Position numbers and translations under genes: made by a program. DNA of 64,000 bases from Candidatus Binatia bacterium (GTDB lineage Bacteria; Desulfobacterota; Binatia; Bin18). Numbering within the stretch: position 1 is the first letter of the stretch; each line of letters begins with the position of its first letter. The stretch lies in contig JAJDTY010000070.1 of the NCBI GenBank assembly GCA_022826945.1, positions 38,653 through 102,652 on the forward strand. Direction: 5' to 3'. Shown here in pieces: positions 50,453-59,405 of the stretch. Under the pieces are notes generated by a model. The model made no database searches. It was given only the letters and a program-made list of their open reading frames with translations, and was not told the DNA's origin.

Positions 50453-50842
50453 CTATTCTTGTACATTCCGCATCAAATCGAGCGTCCAGGTAAAGGCCCG
50501 CAAGTTCTGCCACATGACTTTGACATCACCTTCAATCTGCAGCCGTCCGTGGAGTGGATGGGCCATTGCCCAGATATCATTATACATGGGTGGAGGGACA
50601 GGCTGGATAAATTTGGCCCAGGTTTCTGCGGGACCACGGAGAGCAAACGCGTAGGTCGATTCGGGTCCGATATCGGACGAGACTTTCGGTATCGTCCCGC
50701 CGACGAATGACACGACATAGGCGGTATCACCGAAAGCCAACAGGACATCCGTGGTTAAATGTCTGCCAATGATCTTGGTCACGCTGTCCTGATTGACCAG
50801 GGCTTGCCAGCGCTCCATCCAGCCTGTATCGAACGCAGCCAT
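50453..50842 (-). CDS. SCP2-like sterol/lipid-transfer domain protein
   Basis: The 129-residue protein has the SCP2-like pattern WMERWQALVNQDSVTKIIGRHLTTDVLLAFGDTAYVVSF and IWAMAHPLHGRLQIEGDVKVMWQNL, as seen in SCP2/alkyl-sulfatase C-terminal folds. AGGAGGAAATAT precedes ATG 50842. It lies 11 nt before the hydrolase gene and probably binds a hydrophobic substrate. Confidence 0.65.
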   Translation of the reverse strand: MAAFDTGWMERWQALVNQDSVTKIIGRHLTTDVLLAFGDTAYVVSFVGGTIPKVSSDIGPESTYAFALRGPAETWAKFIQPVPPPMYNDIWAMAHPLHGRLQIEGDVKVMWQNLRAFTWTLDLMRNVQE

Positions 50843-50954
50843 ATATTTCCTCCTGTGTTGATCTCTTTCCGATTCTTCCTTACGGCCCAACCCAAAGGCT
50901 GAACCGACGGCTTCTTATCAAGCGGCCTGCTGGGCGTAAAGGGCCGGACAGCCT

Positions 50955-52217
50955 CTACCGCTGTTGCCATCCTCTTTGCTGTAACAGACGATCACTGATA
51001 AAGACCAGGGCCTCTGCAGAGGCATGCCGCACTGTTTCTTCTTCTGCGGCGAGCATGTCCAGGAGTGGAGGAACACTCTCAGCCCCACCAATCCGCCCGA
51101 TCGTCCATAGCCCCTGCGCCTTGGCATATAGGTCCCGCTCTCGTCCCACTGCCGCAATTACCTCAGACGCAACGCTGGCATCCTGATTTTGACCAATCAC
51201 CTGATACGCGCTGGAACGCGTCAACGGGTCTCTGGACTGCAAGGCTTTCACAATCAGCGACTTCGCCGTCCCATAATCCATACGGGTAAAGGAAACGGAG
51301 GCGGCCAGACGAATCCGAAAATCAACATGCTCCAGCGCTTGCTGGACAAGGGGGAGACCACTCGCATCCTTGAAATGCGTGAGGGAAGCAGCGGCTGTGG
51401 TACGGACCATTTCAGACGGGTCTGATTGAAGAGCGGTCCGCAGCAGCACGGCAATACTCGGGTCATCGAGCGATCCGAGCAATCCTACTACGGCATCACG
51501 GATTTGCTCACTCGGATCGCTCAGTTTGGCAGTAAGGTAGGCGAACCCAGCGGCATCACCCATCGCCGCGAGCGACCACGCCAGCGTGACGGCAACGATA
51601 GGGTCTTTTTCTGTTTTGAGGAGCGTGTGTAACACCGGCGACGCAACTGCAGAGCGGAGTTCGCCCAGACCGCCCGCCCCCTGAGTGCGCAGTCGCGTGT
51701 CCGAGCTGTTCACGGCATCAAGATAGAGCAGGAGGGCGGTTCGATCCCGTGTTCGCCGCAATCCCGACAACGCCAGGCGCTTCCCTACTGAGTCTGTGTA
51801 GTAGAGCCGACGCAGCAGCCCGACCGCACCAGGCGTCGCCATATCGCCCAGGGCGTCGGCTGCGGTCCGGCGCAGCATAGGCTGGTCGGACCGCAGAGCC
51901 TCATCAAGAACGACTAATCCCGCAGAATCACCCCGTCTCCCAAGGATGCCGGCAACCACGTTCCGCTCATGCGGGTCGCCCAATCGCAGCCCCAATCGTA
52001 AGACCTCAAGCGCGAGTTGCTGGAGCGCGACCAGCCCGTGCTTTGCGGTCGGGTCATGTCTGGCCTTATAGGTGATAACCGCCCCGAGCAAATCACCCTG
52101 CTTGGCCTGACCCACCGCGGATTCTTCCTCACCGGTCGCGGCAAAGGGCACCTCGCTGATGAGCAACAGCAGAGGAAAAAGAATGAGAAGACTGTAGGCC
52201 TGACAGTATTTCTTCAT
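50955..52217 (-). CDS. Secreted HEAT-repeat protein
   Basis: The 420-residue protein starts with a signal peptide (MKKYCQAYSLLILFPLLLLISEVPFAATG) and then consists of tandem HEAT repeats from about residue 85: DSAGLVVLDEALRSDQPMLRRTAADALGDMA and many similar 30-residue units with hydrophobic and Arg/Ala positions, ending VRHASAEALVFISDRLL. It is probably a periplasmic protein-interaction scaffold. It lies between the SCP2-like and NTF2-like genes in the same direction. Confidence 0.82.
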   Translation of the reverse strand: MKKYCQAYSLLILFPLLLLISEVPFAATGEEESAVGQAKQGDLLGAVITYKARHDPTAKHGLVALQQLALEVLRLGLRLGDPHERNVVAGILGRRGDSAGLVVLDEALRSDQPMLRRTAADALGDMATPGAVGLLRRLYYTDSVGKRLALSGLRRTRDRTALLLYLDAVNSSDTRLRTQGAGGLGELRSAVASPVLHTLLKTEKDPIVAVTLAWSLAAMGDAAGFAYLTAKLSDPSEQIRDAVVGLLGSLDDPSIAVLLRTALQSDPSEMVRTTAAASLTHFKDASGLPLVQQALEHVDFRIRLAASVSFTRMDYGTAKSLIVKALQSRDPLTRSSAYQVIGQNQDASVASEVIAAVGRERDLYAKAQGLWTIGRIGGAESVPPLLDMLAAEEETVRHASAEALVFISDRLLQQRGWQQR

Positions 52218-52290
52218 CCTTACTCCTTTCGTCTGGCACCCGAGGGTGCGCGCTTGCCAGCTCTCCCTCAGCGGGCGACCTGCGGCCCGG

Positions 52291-52725
52291 CTATGCGAGT
52301 TGGCCTATCTGCCGCAGTACCGCGGCGTGGTCCCAGTAAATGCGTTCCGCGGACATCTTCCCATCCCGGAACTCGATGATAATGACCAATTCCGCCGTGA
52401 CGGTCTCACCGGTCGGAGGAATCCCAGGCAGGAACCAGTCCATCTGCTTCGAATGGACCATGCGGACGGTAGCTTCCTCGACAATACAGTCTTCAGTCAC
52501 GACGCGGTTCGTCATCACATGTTCCCACTCATCGGGAATCGAGGGGATAAACATGTCCCGATAATAGGTACGAAGTTCGGCCTTACCCTTTCCGCCAGAG
52601 CGCGTCGGCATGTGCATGACCGACGCGTCTTCCACCATGGTCGACAGTGAAAGCTCTTCGTCTTTTTCGACAAACTCGCCTACAACATGCTCTTCCCAGA
52701 GTTTGACCAGATCTTCCACAGCCAT
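52291..52725 (-). CDS. SnoaL/NTF2-like protein
   Basis: The 144-residue protein has AVEDLVKLWEEHVVGEFVEKDEELSLSTMVEDASVMHMPTRSGGKGKAELRTYYRDMFIP and ATVRMVHSKQMDWFLPGIPPTGETVTAELVIIIEFRDGKMSAERIYWDHAAVLRQIG, typical of ester-cyclase-type SnoaL members. The AAGGGAGACGTTGAG ribosome site precedes ATG 52725. It is in the catabolic run next to an oxidoreductase. Confidence 0.82.
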   Translation of the reverse strand: MAVEDLVKLWEEHVVGEFVEKDEELSLSTMVEDASVMHMPTRSGGKGKAELRTYYRDMFIPSIPDEWEHVMTNRVVTEDCIVEEATVRMVHSKQMDWFLPGIPPTGETVTAELVIIIEFRDGKMSAERIYWDHAAVLRQIGQLA

Positions 52726-52758
52726 CTCAACGTCTCCCTTTTTCCGGCTCTCCACACG

Positions 52759-53805
52759 TCATCTCACTGACGGGATAACTTCTTTGGCAAATCGTTCCAG
52801 CGTCGCACGCGCCGCAACTTCATTCTGGGTTGTCACAAAAATAGCAATATCGGTCAGCCCAGCGGCTTTGAGCTCATGCGCTTTGTCAATGCAGTCCTGA
52901 GGCGTCCCCGCAATGGTACATTTCTGGGCAACGACATCAGGAATAAGTTCACGATGTTTGGCGGTCAAGTCAAGATGTTCATAGAAGCGGTAGCTTTCGG
53001 TCACTGCTTTCACGACATCGGCATGCTCAAGGCCAAGCGTGTCTGGGAGCCAGAGTTTGTTGGCAATATTCCGCGCCGCAGTGGGACGCACTTGATCGAG
53101 GGCCGCACTCCGATCATCGTCGATGGCCGCGTCAATCGCGGCGATAAAACGAAGTTGGGCAGGGTCCTTGCCCGCTTTTTGCGCGCCTTCGCTCGCCGCC
53201 TCGACCGCAGCCCGTGCGCCCTCGCCGTTTCCGCCCATATGGCCGTCAACGATAACACCGTCGCCTATTTCACCGACCAGCGTGGCGGCCCGTGGACTCA
53301 TGACCGCAATCTCGATGGGCACCTTCCCCCACTCTTCGGCTCCAGCCACCCTCAGCCGTACTTCCTGTCCCCAGGTTTTCTTGTCTCCAGGAGCGGACAC
53401 AGCCGGCGCTTCCACCTCTTGTCCTGAAAACAACTCGCGAATGAAAACAACGTCTCGACGCAGTTGATCTCGCTTAGCCGGGGAGAGGCCCGCGGTTCTT
53501 ACGGCCGAGTCTCCTGCGCCGACACCGAGCACAGCCCGCCCCTGGCTGAGCATATTGAGTGAGACCATTGCATTGGCCGTCACGGTTGGATGGCGGGTGA
53601 CCAGATTCGTCACGCCGGGACCAAGTTTCACCCATTGCGTGGCCTGGGCGCAGCAGGCCAGACAGACGTAGACATCGTTCCACAGCATCTGCGAATCACC
53701 GACGTACACCGTCTCAAAGCCACAGGCTTCGGCGCACTGGGCGAGGCGGACAACCGGCTCTATCGTTTGGCCCGAGTAGGGCCAAATCATGACACTAAAT
53801 CGCAT
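52759..53805 (-). CDS. LLM-class flavin/F420-dependent oxidoreductase
   Basis: The 348-residue barrel has MRFSVMIWPYSGQTIEPVVRLAQCAEACGFETVYVGDSQMLWNDVYVCLACCAQ, KLGPGVTNLVTRHPTVTANAMVSLNMLSQGRAVLGVGAGDSAVR. It resembles the 45388-46452 protein. ATG 53805 is preceded closely by AGGAG. It is 40 nt downstream of hyuB, so it likely acts on a HyuAB pathway intermediate. Cofactor type is not readable. Confidence 0.86.
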   Translation of the reverse strand: MRFSVMIWPYSGQTIEPVVRLAQCAEACGFETVYVGDSQMLWNDVYVCLACCAQATQWVKLGPGVTNLVTRHPTVTANAMVSLNMLSQGRAVLGVGAGDSAVRTAGLSPAKRDQLRRDVVFIRELFSGQEVEAPAVSAPGDKKTWGQEVRLRVAGAEEWGKVPIEIAVMSPRAATLVGEIGDGVIVDGHMGGNGEGARAAVEAASEGAQKAGKDPAQLRFIAAIDAAIDDDRSAALDQVRPTAARNIANKLWLPDTLGLEHADVVKAVTESYRFYEHLDLTAKHRELIPDVVAQKCTIAGTPQDCIDKAHELKAAGLTDIAIFVTTQNEVAARATLERFAKEVIPSVR

Positions 53806-53845
53806 CTCCTCTTCCCTTGAGCTTGAAGCGGACCGCACCCTCCCC

Positions 53846-55591
53846 TCATCTCCCATTGCGTAGCCGTGCTGTTGCCGCTGCGTCAACAACAAATGTTGTT
53901 GGATCCATCACCACTCCGTAGTCCCGCTGTGCGCTTTCTATCGAGACCAATCCATCCCTCACGTCTTGTACGACTTTTTCTATCGCTCGCTGCTTCGGGT
54001 CGCCAAATCCGCCGCCGCCACTTGAGAACAGCTCCACTTCATCTCCTTTGGACAGGATATTCGTGGAATTGGCCATACTCTCTTCCGTGTGGCCATCGGC
54101 ATAGTGAAAAATCTGCCGGTTGGGCGGTGCGCCCTGTCCGCCCCGCAGGCCGAACGGTGCCGTGGCGGGCTGGGTACCGCTCCCGAAGTTTGCACACGCA
54201 ATGTTGTCGGCTTCGATCCGCCAGCGATAGGTCACCCCCATGCCGCCCCGCCATTGCCCGGCTCCGGCACTATCCTGACCATACTCAAACTGCTCAATGA
54301 AATAGGGGTTGACCAATTCGTGCAGCTCAGGGTCTGGCGAACGCAGCCCCCCAAGGCACATGGCAGTCCCGATATGGTCCCACCCATCAAAGCCGGCCGT
54401 GGCTCCACCGCCACCTTTACTTAAAAAATGAATCTCCCCGAACGGCCGTCCGGTGCGTGGGTTCATACCTGTGGTGGCCGGTGCACACCAGCGTCCCCAG
54501 GCGGCCTGAACGCGCTCGGGGATAACCTCAGACAGAGCCAGCCAGACCGCTTCGGTTATAGTTTCGCCCGTTAGGACTGTGCAGGCCGTGCTTGGCGCTG
54601 GTTCGACCGGGTTCACCACACTCCGACTCGGCGCCACAATGGAAACCGGACGCATGGCCCCTTCGTTATGCGGCACATCGGGGTTGACCAGAGTAAACAG
54701 TGCCAGGTAGGTCGCAGAGGCGGTATTGGCAAACGGACTGTTGACATAGCCGGGGACCTGATCATCGGAGCCTGAGTAATCGAACATCACAGACTCGTCC
54801 TGCACCTCGACTTTCACCCGAATGGTCACCGGCCGATCGTAGACAATCCCGTCGTTATCGATCTGCCGCGCGGCCAGATACGTGCCGTTCGGAATCGTAC
54901 GAACTTCCTCGCGCATATGCTTTTCCGAGGCAGCCAGGAGGTGCTCAACAACCTGTTCAACAACAGAGATACCATGTTTTTTCACCAGCGCGGTAATATT
55001 ACGTTCACCCAGGCTGGCGGCACCAACCAGACAATGCAGATCGCCCTCTACCAGAAACCGCAGGCGCACATTGGACACGATCATTTCCCACAGGCCGCGA
55101 TTCACCTTGCCCTGCTCATAGAGTTTGGCCGGTGGAATCCGCAGCCCCTCATCCCACACATCGCGCGCTTCCGGGTGGTAGCCCGCCGCGCCGCCGCCAC
55201 CGGTGTCCGCTTGATGGCCTTTTGTGACCGACCAGAAGCGCAGTTCGCCATCAATATAAACCGGCTTGGCAATCGTAAAATCGGGCGGATGGTTATTGCC
55301 CCGATACGGGTCGTTGAGAATGAAGACATCGCCTTCGTGCGTGTCGTCAGCGTAAGTCTCAGCAATCGAGCGGACCGCCCAAGGCGTTGCGGCAAGCAGG
55401 ATTGGAATATAGGCCGTCTGGGCGACCAAACGGAGCTGGCGGTCATAAATTGCGGTCACAAAGTCGCGTGCCTCACTAAAAATAGGCGAGCGCGAGGTCC
55501 GCAGCATGGTCTGACCCATTTCCTTGGTGATCGAGTCCAAGCGGTTCGCGATGACCGATATGAGGATCGGATCAATCCTGTCCGTTTGCAT
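53846..55591 (-). CDS. HyuB-family subunit
   Basis: The 581-residue protein has MQTDRIDPILISVIANRLDSITKEMGQTMLRTSRSPIFSEARDF, EGDVFILNDPYRGNNHPPDFTIAKPV, a YSGSDDQVPGYVNSPFANT segment and a C-terminal SSGGGGFGDPKQRAIEKV. It is the catalytic partner of the HyuA encoded just upstream, with which it overlaps by 20 nt, so they are coupled. ATG 55591 has GGAAGGGGCG upstream. Confidence 0.9.
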   Translation of the reverse strand: MQTDRIDPILISVIANRLDSITKEMGQTMLRTSRSPIFSEARDFVTAIYDRQLRLVAQTAYIPILLAATPWAVRSIAETYADDTHEGDVFILNDPYRGNNHPPDFTIAKPVYIDGELRFWSVTKGHQADTGGGGAAGYHPEARDVWDEGLRIPPAKLYEQGKVNRGLWEMIVSNVRLRFLVEGDLHCLVGAASLGERNITALVKKHGISVVEQVVEHLLAASEKHMREEVRTIPNGTYLAARQIDNDGIVYDRPVTIRVKVEVQDESVMFDYSGSDDQVPGYVNSPFANTASATYLALFTLVNPDVPHNEGAMRPVSIVAPSRSVVNPVEPAPSTACTVLTGETITEAVWLALSEVIPERVQAAWGRWCAPATTGMNPRTGRPFGEIHFLSKGGGGATAGFDGWDHIGTAMCLGGLRSPDPELHELVNPYFIEQFEYGQDSAGAGQWRGGMGVTYRWRIEADNIACANFGSGTQPATAPFGLRGGQGAPPNRQIFHYADGHTEESMANSTNILSKGDEVELFSSGGGGFGDPKQRAIEKVVQDVRDGLVSIESAQRDYGVVMDPTTFVVDAAATARLRNGR

Positions 55592-57710
55592 TCCACGCCC
55601 CTTCCGCACTGGCAAGGCGGCCGCCCAACCCTGCGAGGATTTCGTCAAGCGGTCGCTCAGCCGGGTGCATGACATAATTACAGTAGGCATTACAGACCAA
55701 ACGGTAGCCGGGCGGGACGAGGACTGTGGTGTTGGCCTGTTCGATCAAGGCCGGTCCGGCAAGAGCCATGCCACAGTCGAACCGGTCCCCATTATAGACA
55801 GCAACCGTATACGGCGTCCCAGAGAAGTACGCTTGCCGCTCACCTTTGAGCGCGACGGCCGGGTCTGCGTCCACAAGTGGGCTGGGTGTGAGTCGCGGTT
55901 TCTCCGTGAGCCCCAGCGCCTTGACCCGTAGATTGATCATCTCCAATGGGGCTTCTGGCATGGCATAGCCATAGAGAGCCTCGTGGAGACGGTGAAAACG
56001 GGCGGCTGTCGCCTCCAGTTCCGATGCAACGAGAGGGGGCTGAACCGGGACTTCGACTTCGTGAAATTGGCCAACGTAGCGGACATCGAGCGTTGCGTGG
56101 ATTTGTATTTTCTCCGCGGAGATGCCTTCTGATGCTAGGGTTGCTCGGGCGTGTGCCTCAATCTCGCTCAGAGTACCACTGATATCGTCGGGAACGATGG
56201 CATCCCAGTCCCGGGTGAAGGTCTGAACGTAGTCATGCTGCAAATCAGAAATCAACATGCCGGCTGCACAGAACACCGATGAATCTTGAGGAATCACGAT
56301 CAGCGGAATGTCCAATTCTCGGGCTATCATTCCGGCGTGCAGCGGCCCTGCTCCACCGGCAACCACAAGCGCAAACTCGCGTGGATCATAGCCCCGTTCG
56401 ACCGAAACACCCTGAAGCGCGGCCGCCATATTGGCGTTCACAATGCGATAGATACCCTCGGCGGCCTCAATAGGAGAGAGGTCCAAGGGCTCAGCGATCT
56501 TGTTTGTCACCGCGCGCTGAGCCCCGTGATAATCGAGGGGCATTTCCCCGCCTAGCAGTCCGTCTGAGGAAAGATAGCCCAGCACCAAGTTGGCATCTGT
56601 CACCGTGGGCTCGACCCCGCCACGGCCATAGCACACCGGACCGGGCTCGGCCCCGGCACTCTTGGGCCCAACCTGGAGAATCCCCCCGGCATCGATCCAG
56701 GCAATACTGCCCCCGCCAGCACCAACCGTGTGGATGTCCAGCAAGGGCAGAGCGAGCCGGTGACCGCCAATCTCGCCCTCCGTTGTTGTTACGGGCTGGC
56801 GATCGTGGATGAGACAGGCATCAAAACTAGTCCCTCCCATGTCAACCGTGATCACATCGCGCAGGGCGTGGGTGTCAGCATAGAACACTCCGGCCATGGG
56901 TCCGCCAGCCGGACCGGATAAGAGGGTGTTTGCGGCAAAGCGTCGGGTCAGGTGAGGTGACATCACCCCGCCATTCGACTGCATAATGAGCAAGACACCG
57001 GTAAAACCCGATTCGTCCAACTGGCTTTCAAGCTGAGTCAGATAGCGTGAGAGTGGAGGACCGACCGTCGCATTCAGTACGGTGGTGGAATGTCGCTCAT
57101 AGACCCGGATTTGCGGCAGCACTTCGGATGATAAGGACACATACACCTCGGGGAGGGCATCCTGGATGAGCTGACCGGTTCGTCGCTCATGGGCTGGATT
57201 CAAGAAAGACCACAGATAACTGACCGCCACCGCCTCAACGGCGTTCGCCCGGATATGTTCAATCGCGTCCATCACATCCGCTTCGTGCAGGGGGGTCACC
57301 ACTACCCCCTCAACATTGACCCGTTCGCTAATAGGGTAGATATGCGCTCGCGGGACCAAAGGCGGCGGCGGACCGTATTTGCTATCGTACTGACGGTCGC
57401 GCAGCCCCCGACGCATATTGAGCACATCGCGAAAGCCACGGGTCGTCAGAAAGGCCGTCTTGGCCCCCTCTCCAGTTAAGACGGCGTTGGTCGTAATAGT
57501 CGTCCCATGAACGATGACGCTGACTCGGCCGAGAAAATCCGACAATTCACGATCAAGAGAAGCGGCGATCTTCCGCAGTCCCTGCAAAACACCGACCGCA
57601 GGCTGCTGTGGCGTAGTCGGCGTCTTGTAGACTTGAGTCGCGCCCTGAGAGTCGGTGACAAGAAAGTCGGTAAACGTGCCGCCGACGTCAATGCCGATTT
57701 TGTATTTCAT
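55572..57710 (-). CDS. HyuA-family subunit
   Basis: The 712-residue protein starts MKYKIGIDVGGTFTDFLVT and has GTTITTNAVLTGEGAKTAFLTTRGF, DMGGTSFDACLI, GAGGGSIAWID and PGPVCYGRGG. It overlaps the DUF35 gene upstream by ATGA and hyuB downstream by 20 nt. The four genes thiolase, DUF35, HyuA and HyuB form one operon, which suggests conversion of a ketone or ring to a CoA thioester followed by thiolytic or aldol cleavage. That pathway is inference. Confidence 0.9.
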   Translation of the reverse strand: MKYKIGIDVGGTFTDFLVTDSQGATQVYKTPTTPQQPAVGVLQGLRKIAASLDRELSDFLGRVSVIVHGTTITTNAVLTGEGAKTAFLTTRGFRDVLNMRRGLRDRQYDSKYGPPPPLVPRAHIYPISERVNVEGVVVTPLHEADVMDAIEHIRANAVEAVAVSYLWSFLNPAHERRTGQLIQDALPEVYVSLSSEVLPQIRVYERHSTTVLNATVGPPLSRYLTQLESQLDESGFTGVLLIMQSNGGVMSPHLTRRFAANTLLSGPAGGPMAGVFYADTHALRDVITVDMGGTSFDACLIHDRQPVTTTEGEIGGHRLALPLLDIHTVGAGGGSIAWIDAGGILQVGPKSAGAEPGPVCYGRGGVEPTVTDANLVLGYLSSDGLLGGEMPLDYHGAQRAVTNKIAEPLDLSPIEAAEGIYRIVNANMAAALQGVSVERGYDPREFALVVAGGAGPLHAGMIARELDIPLIVIPQDSSVFCAAGMLISDLQHDYVQTFTRDWDAIVPDDISGTLSEIEAHARATLASEGISAEKIQIHATLDVRYVGQFHEVEVPVQPPLVASELEATAARFHRLHEALYGYAMPEAPLEMINLRVKALGLTEKPRLTPSPLVDADPAVALKGERQAYFSGTPYTVAVYNGDRFDCGMALAGPALIEQANTTVLVPPGYRLVCNAYCNYVMHPAERPLDEILAGLGGRLASAEGAWNANGQD

Positions 57711-58150
57711 GCTGTTTCTTGGACCAGGGCAAATGTCGGCACATAGCGTTCGTCGCCCTCTGGGTCCTGCCCGACCGCAGAAGGAAAGAGACGGACGGTA
57801 CGCCCCCGCTCAACTTGGCTAGGCTCTGTTTCCACCAGCCGAGTGAATATCCTGAGCCCTTCGACACGAACCACAGCGAAAATCAATGGGCGCGGAAAGC
57901 CCGGAGGGACGCCGGTATCTTGAATGGTATAGGCGTGGATCGTCCCCTGGCTCGGGAGCTCAATCCAATCAAGCCGGTCTGAGAGACAGTCCGGACAGAC
58001 CACACGCGGCGGCCAGTGGCGCAAGAGACACTGCGGACAAAATGTGGTGAGTAACTTTTGTAACCGCAGGGCTTCATAAAACGGCGCCAGTCGAGTGTGC
58101 TGACTGCCCTGGAGCGGAAAGGGATCAATGGCGCGGAAATATTCGCTCAT
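57707..58150 (-). CDS. Zinc-ribbon OB-fold (DUF35) protein
   Basis: The 147-residue protein has a zinc ribbon C38-x2-C41...C52-x2-C55 (FCPQCLLRHWPPRVVCPDC) and an OB fold with GTIHAYTIQDTGVPPGFPRPLIFAVVRVEG. DUF35 proteins pair with thiolase-like enzymes, as in steroid side-chain aldolases and acyl-CoA thiolases, and bring CoA substrates to the active site. It overlaps hyuA by 4 nt and follows the thiolase gene by 6 nt. Confidence 0.88.
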   Translation of the reverse strand: MSEYFRAIDPFPLQGSQHTRLAPFYEALRLQKLLTTFCPQCLLRHWPPRVVCPDCLSDRLDWIELPSQGTIHAYTIQDTGVPPGFPRPLIFAVVRVEGLRIFTRLVETEPSQVERGRTVRLFPSAVGQDPEGDERYVPTFALVQETA

Positions 58151-58156
58151 AGGCTC

Positions 58157-59320
58157 TTACTCCCGCCCGTAAATCATGACTACATGCTCGCCCATCCCGC
58201 TATTATTATGCGTCAGTCCGATATGCGCCTGTGGGACTTGGCGTTCGCCTGCTTCCCCGCGCAGTTGCCAAAAGGCTTCCACCGCCTGAGCCACCCCCGT
58301 GGCCCCAAGTGGGTGTCCGCAGCCCATCAGCCCGCCGCGAGGGTTGACGACCACGTCACCGTCGTAATCGGACCGCCCTTCTGCCACGAACGGACCGCCC
58401 TCACCCTTCGGGCAGAATCCAAGCTCTTCATAGGCAATAATCTCCGCGATGGCAAAACAGTCGTGGACCTCGGCAAAATTGACGTCATTCGCCGATATCC
58501 CGGCCATGGTGTAGGCGTCCCCGGCAGCCTGTTTCATGGCCGGCCAACTGGCATAATCAGGGTCGAGGCTGGAGACCGAAAACCCGTGAACCGCTTGTCC
58601 GGTTCCACGAATAAAGACCGGCTTGTCCGTCATTTCTTTGGCCCGCTCTTCGCTCGCCAGAATAACGGCAGCCGCGCCATCGGTAATAGGAGAACACATG
58701 AACAGCCGGAGCGGGGAGGCGATCATGCGCGAGCACACGACCGCATCCAGGGTGACGCCGTTTTGAAAATGGGCGTACGGATTTTTGCTTGAATGCGTAT
58801 GATTTTTCACCGCCACATGGGCAAGCTGCTCTTCTGTGGTGTCGTATTCGGCCATATGCAGTTGGGCGGCCAGGGCAAAGGAAGGCGGGGCAGTGAGTCC
58901 AAAACAGGCTTCCCAGTCTCGGTCCACCCCAGTCCCCATATTCAACACGGCTTCACCCATATTGGGGAGATTGAGCTTCTCAACCCCCAGCACCATAACG
59001 ACATCGGCCAGACCGGCGGCAATAAACGCATAGGCATAGCGTATGCCTGCAGTGCCACTGGCACACATATGTTCGGTCCGGGCCGAGAGCTTGCTCGGCT
59101 GAATGCCCAGCGTTTCCGCGGCAAGCGGAGCAATATGACTTTGAAAGGCTGCCCGTTCAGGCAGGACGGCACCCACGACCAGCCCTTCGATATCCTTGGG
59201 TGTCAAGTGCGGAACAGAAGCAAAGCAGGCCTGACCGGCCTCGGCAAGCAATTCCCGAAAGCCGGCGGCGCGTACCCCAAAGCGTGACAGTCCCGCCCCA
59301 ACCAGGGCAACCCGACGCAT
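58157..59320 (-). CDS. Thiolase-family protein (SCP-x/Ltp-like)
   Basis: The 387-residue protein has MRRVALVGAGLSRFG, EHMCASGTAGIRYAYAFIAAG with the nucleophile Cys (C86), EVHDCFAIAEIIAYEELGF and GGLMGCGHPLGATGVAQAVE, the layout of lipid-transfer thiolases and Ltp-type aldolases. Pairing with a DUF35 protein supports either thiolysis of a 3-oxoacyl-CoA or retro-aldol cleavage. ATG 59320 is chosen with AAAGGAG spacing; TTG 59326 is not needed. Confidence 0.88.
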   Translation of the reverse strand: MRRVALVGAGLSRFGVRAAGFRELLAEAGQACFASVPHLTPKDIEGLVVGAVLPERAAFQSHIAPLAAETLGIQPSKLSARTEHMCASGTAGIRYAYAFIAAGLADVVMVLGVEKLNLPNMGEAVLNMGTGVDRDWEACFGLTAPPSFALAAQLHMAEYDTTEEQLAHVAVKNHTHSSKNPYAHFQNGVTLDAVVCSRMIASPLRLFMCSPITDGAAAVILASEERAKEMTDKPVFIRGTGQAVHGFSVSSLDPDYASWPAMKQAAGDAYTMAGISANDVNFAEVHDCFAIAEIIAYEELGFCPKGEGGPFVAEGRSDYDGDVVVNPRGGLMGCGHPLGATGVAQAVEAFWQLRGEAGERQVPQAHIGLTHNNSGMGEHVVMIYGRE

Positions 59321-59405
59321 ACACAACTCCTTTTTGTCTGAGACAATCTTACCTAATCAAGAATTCTGTTCGCTGAAAAGGTTGCGCTTCTCCCTGGGAG
59401 AGGTC

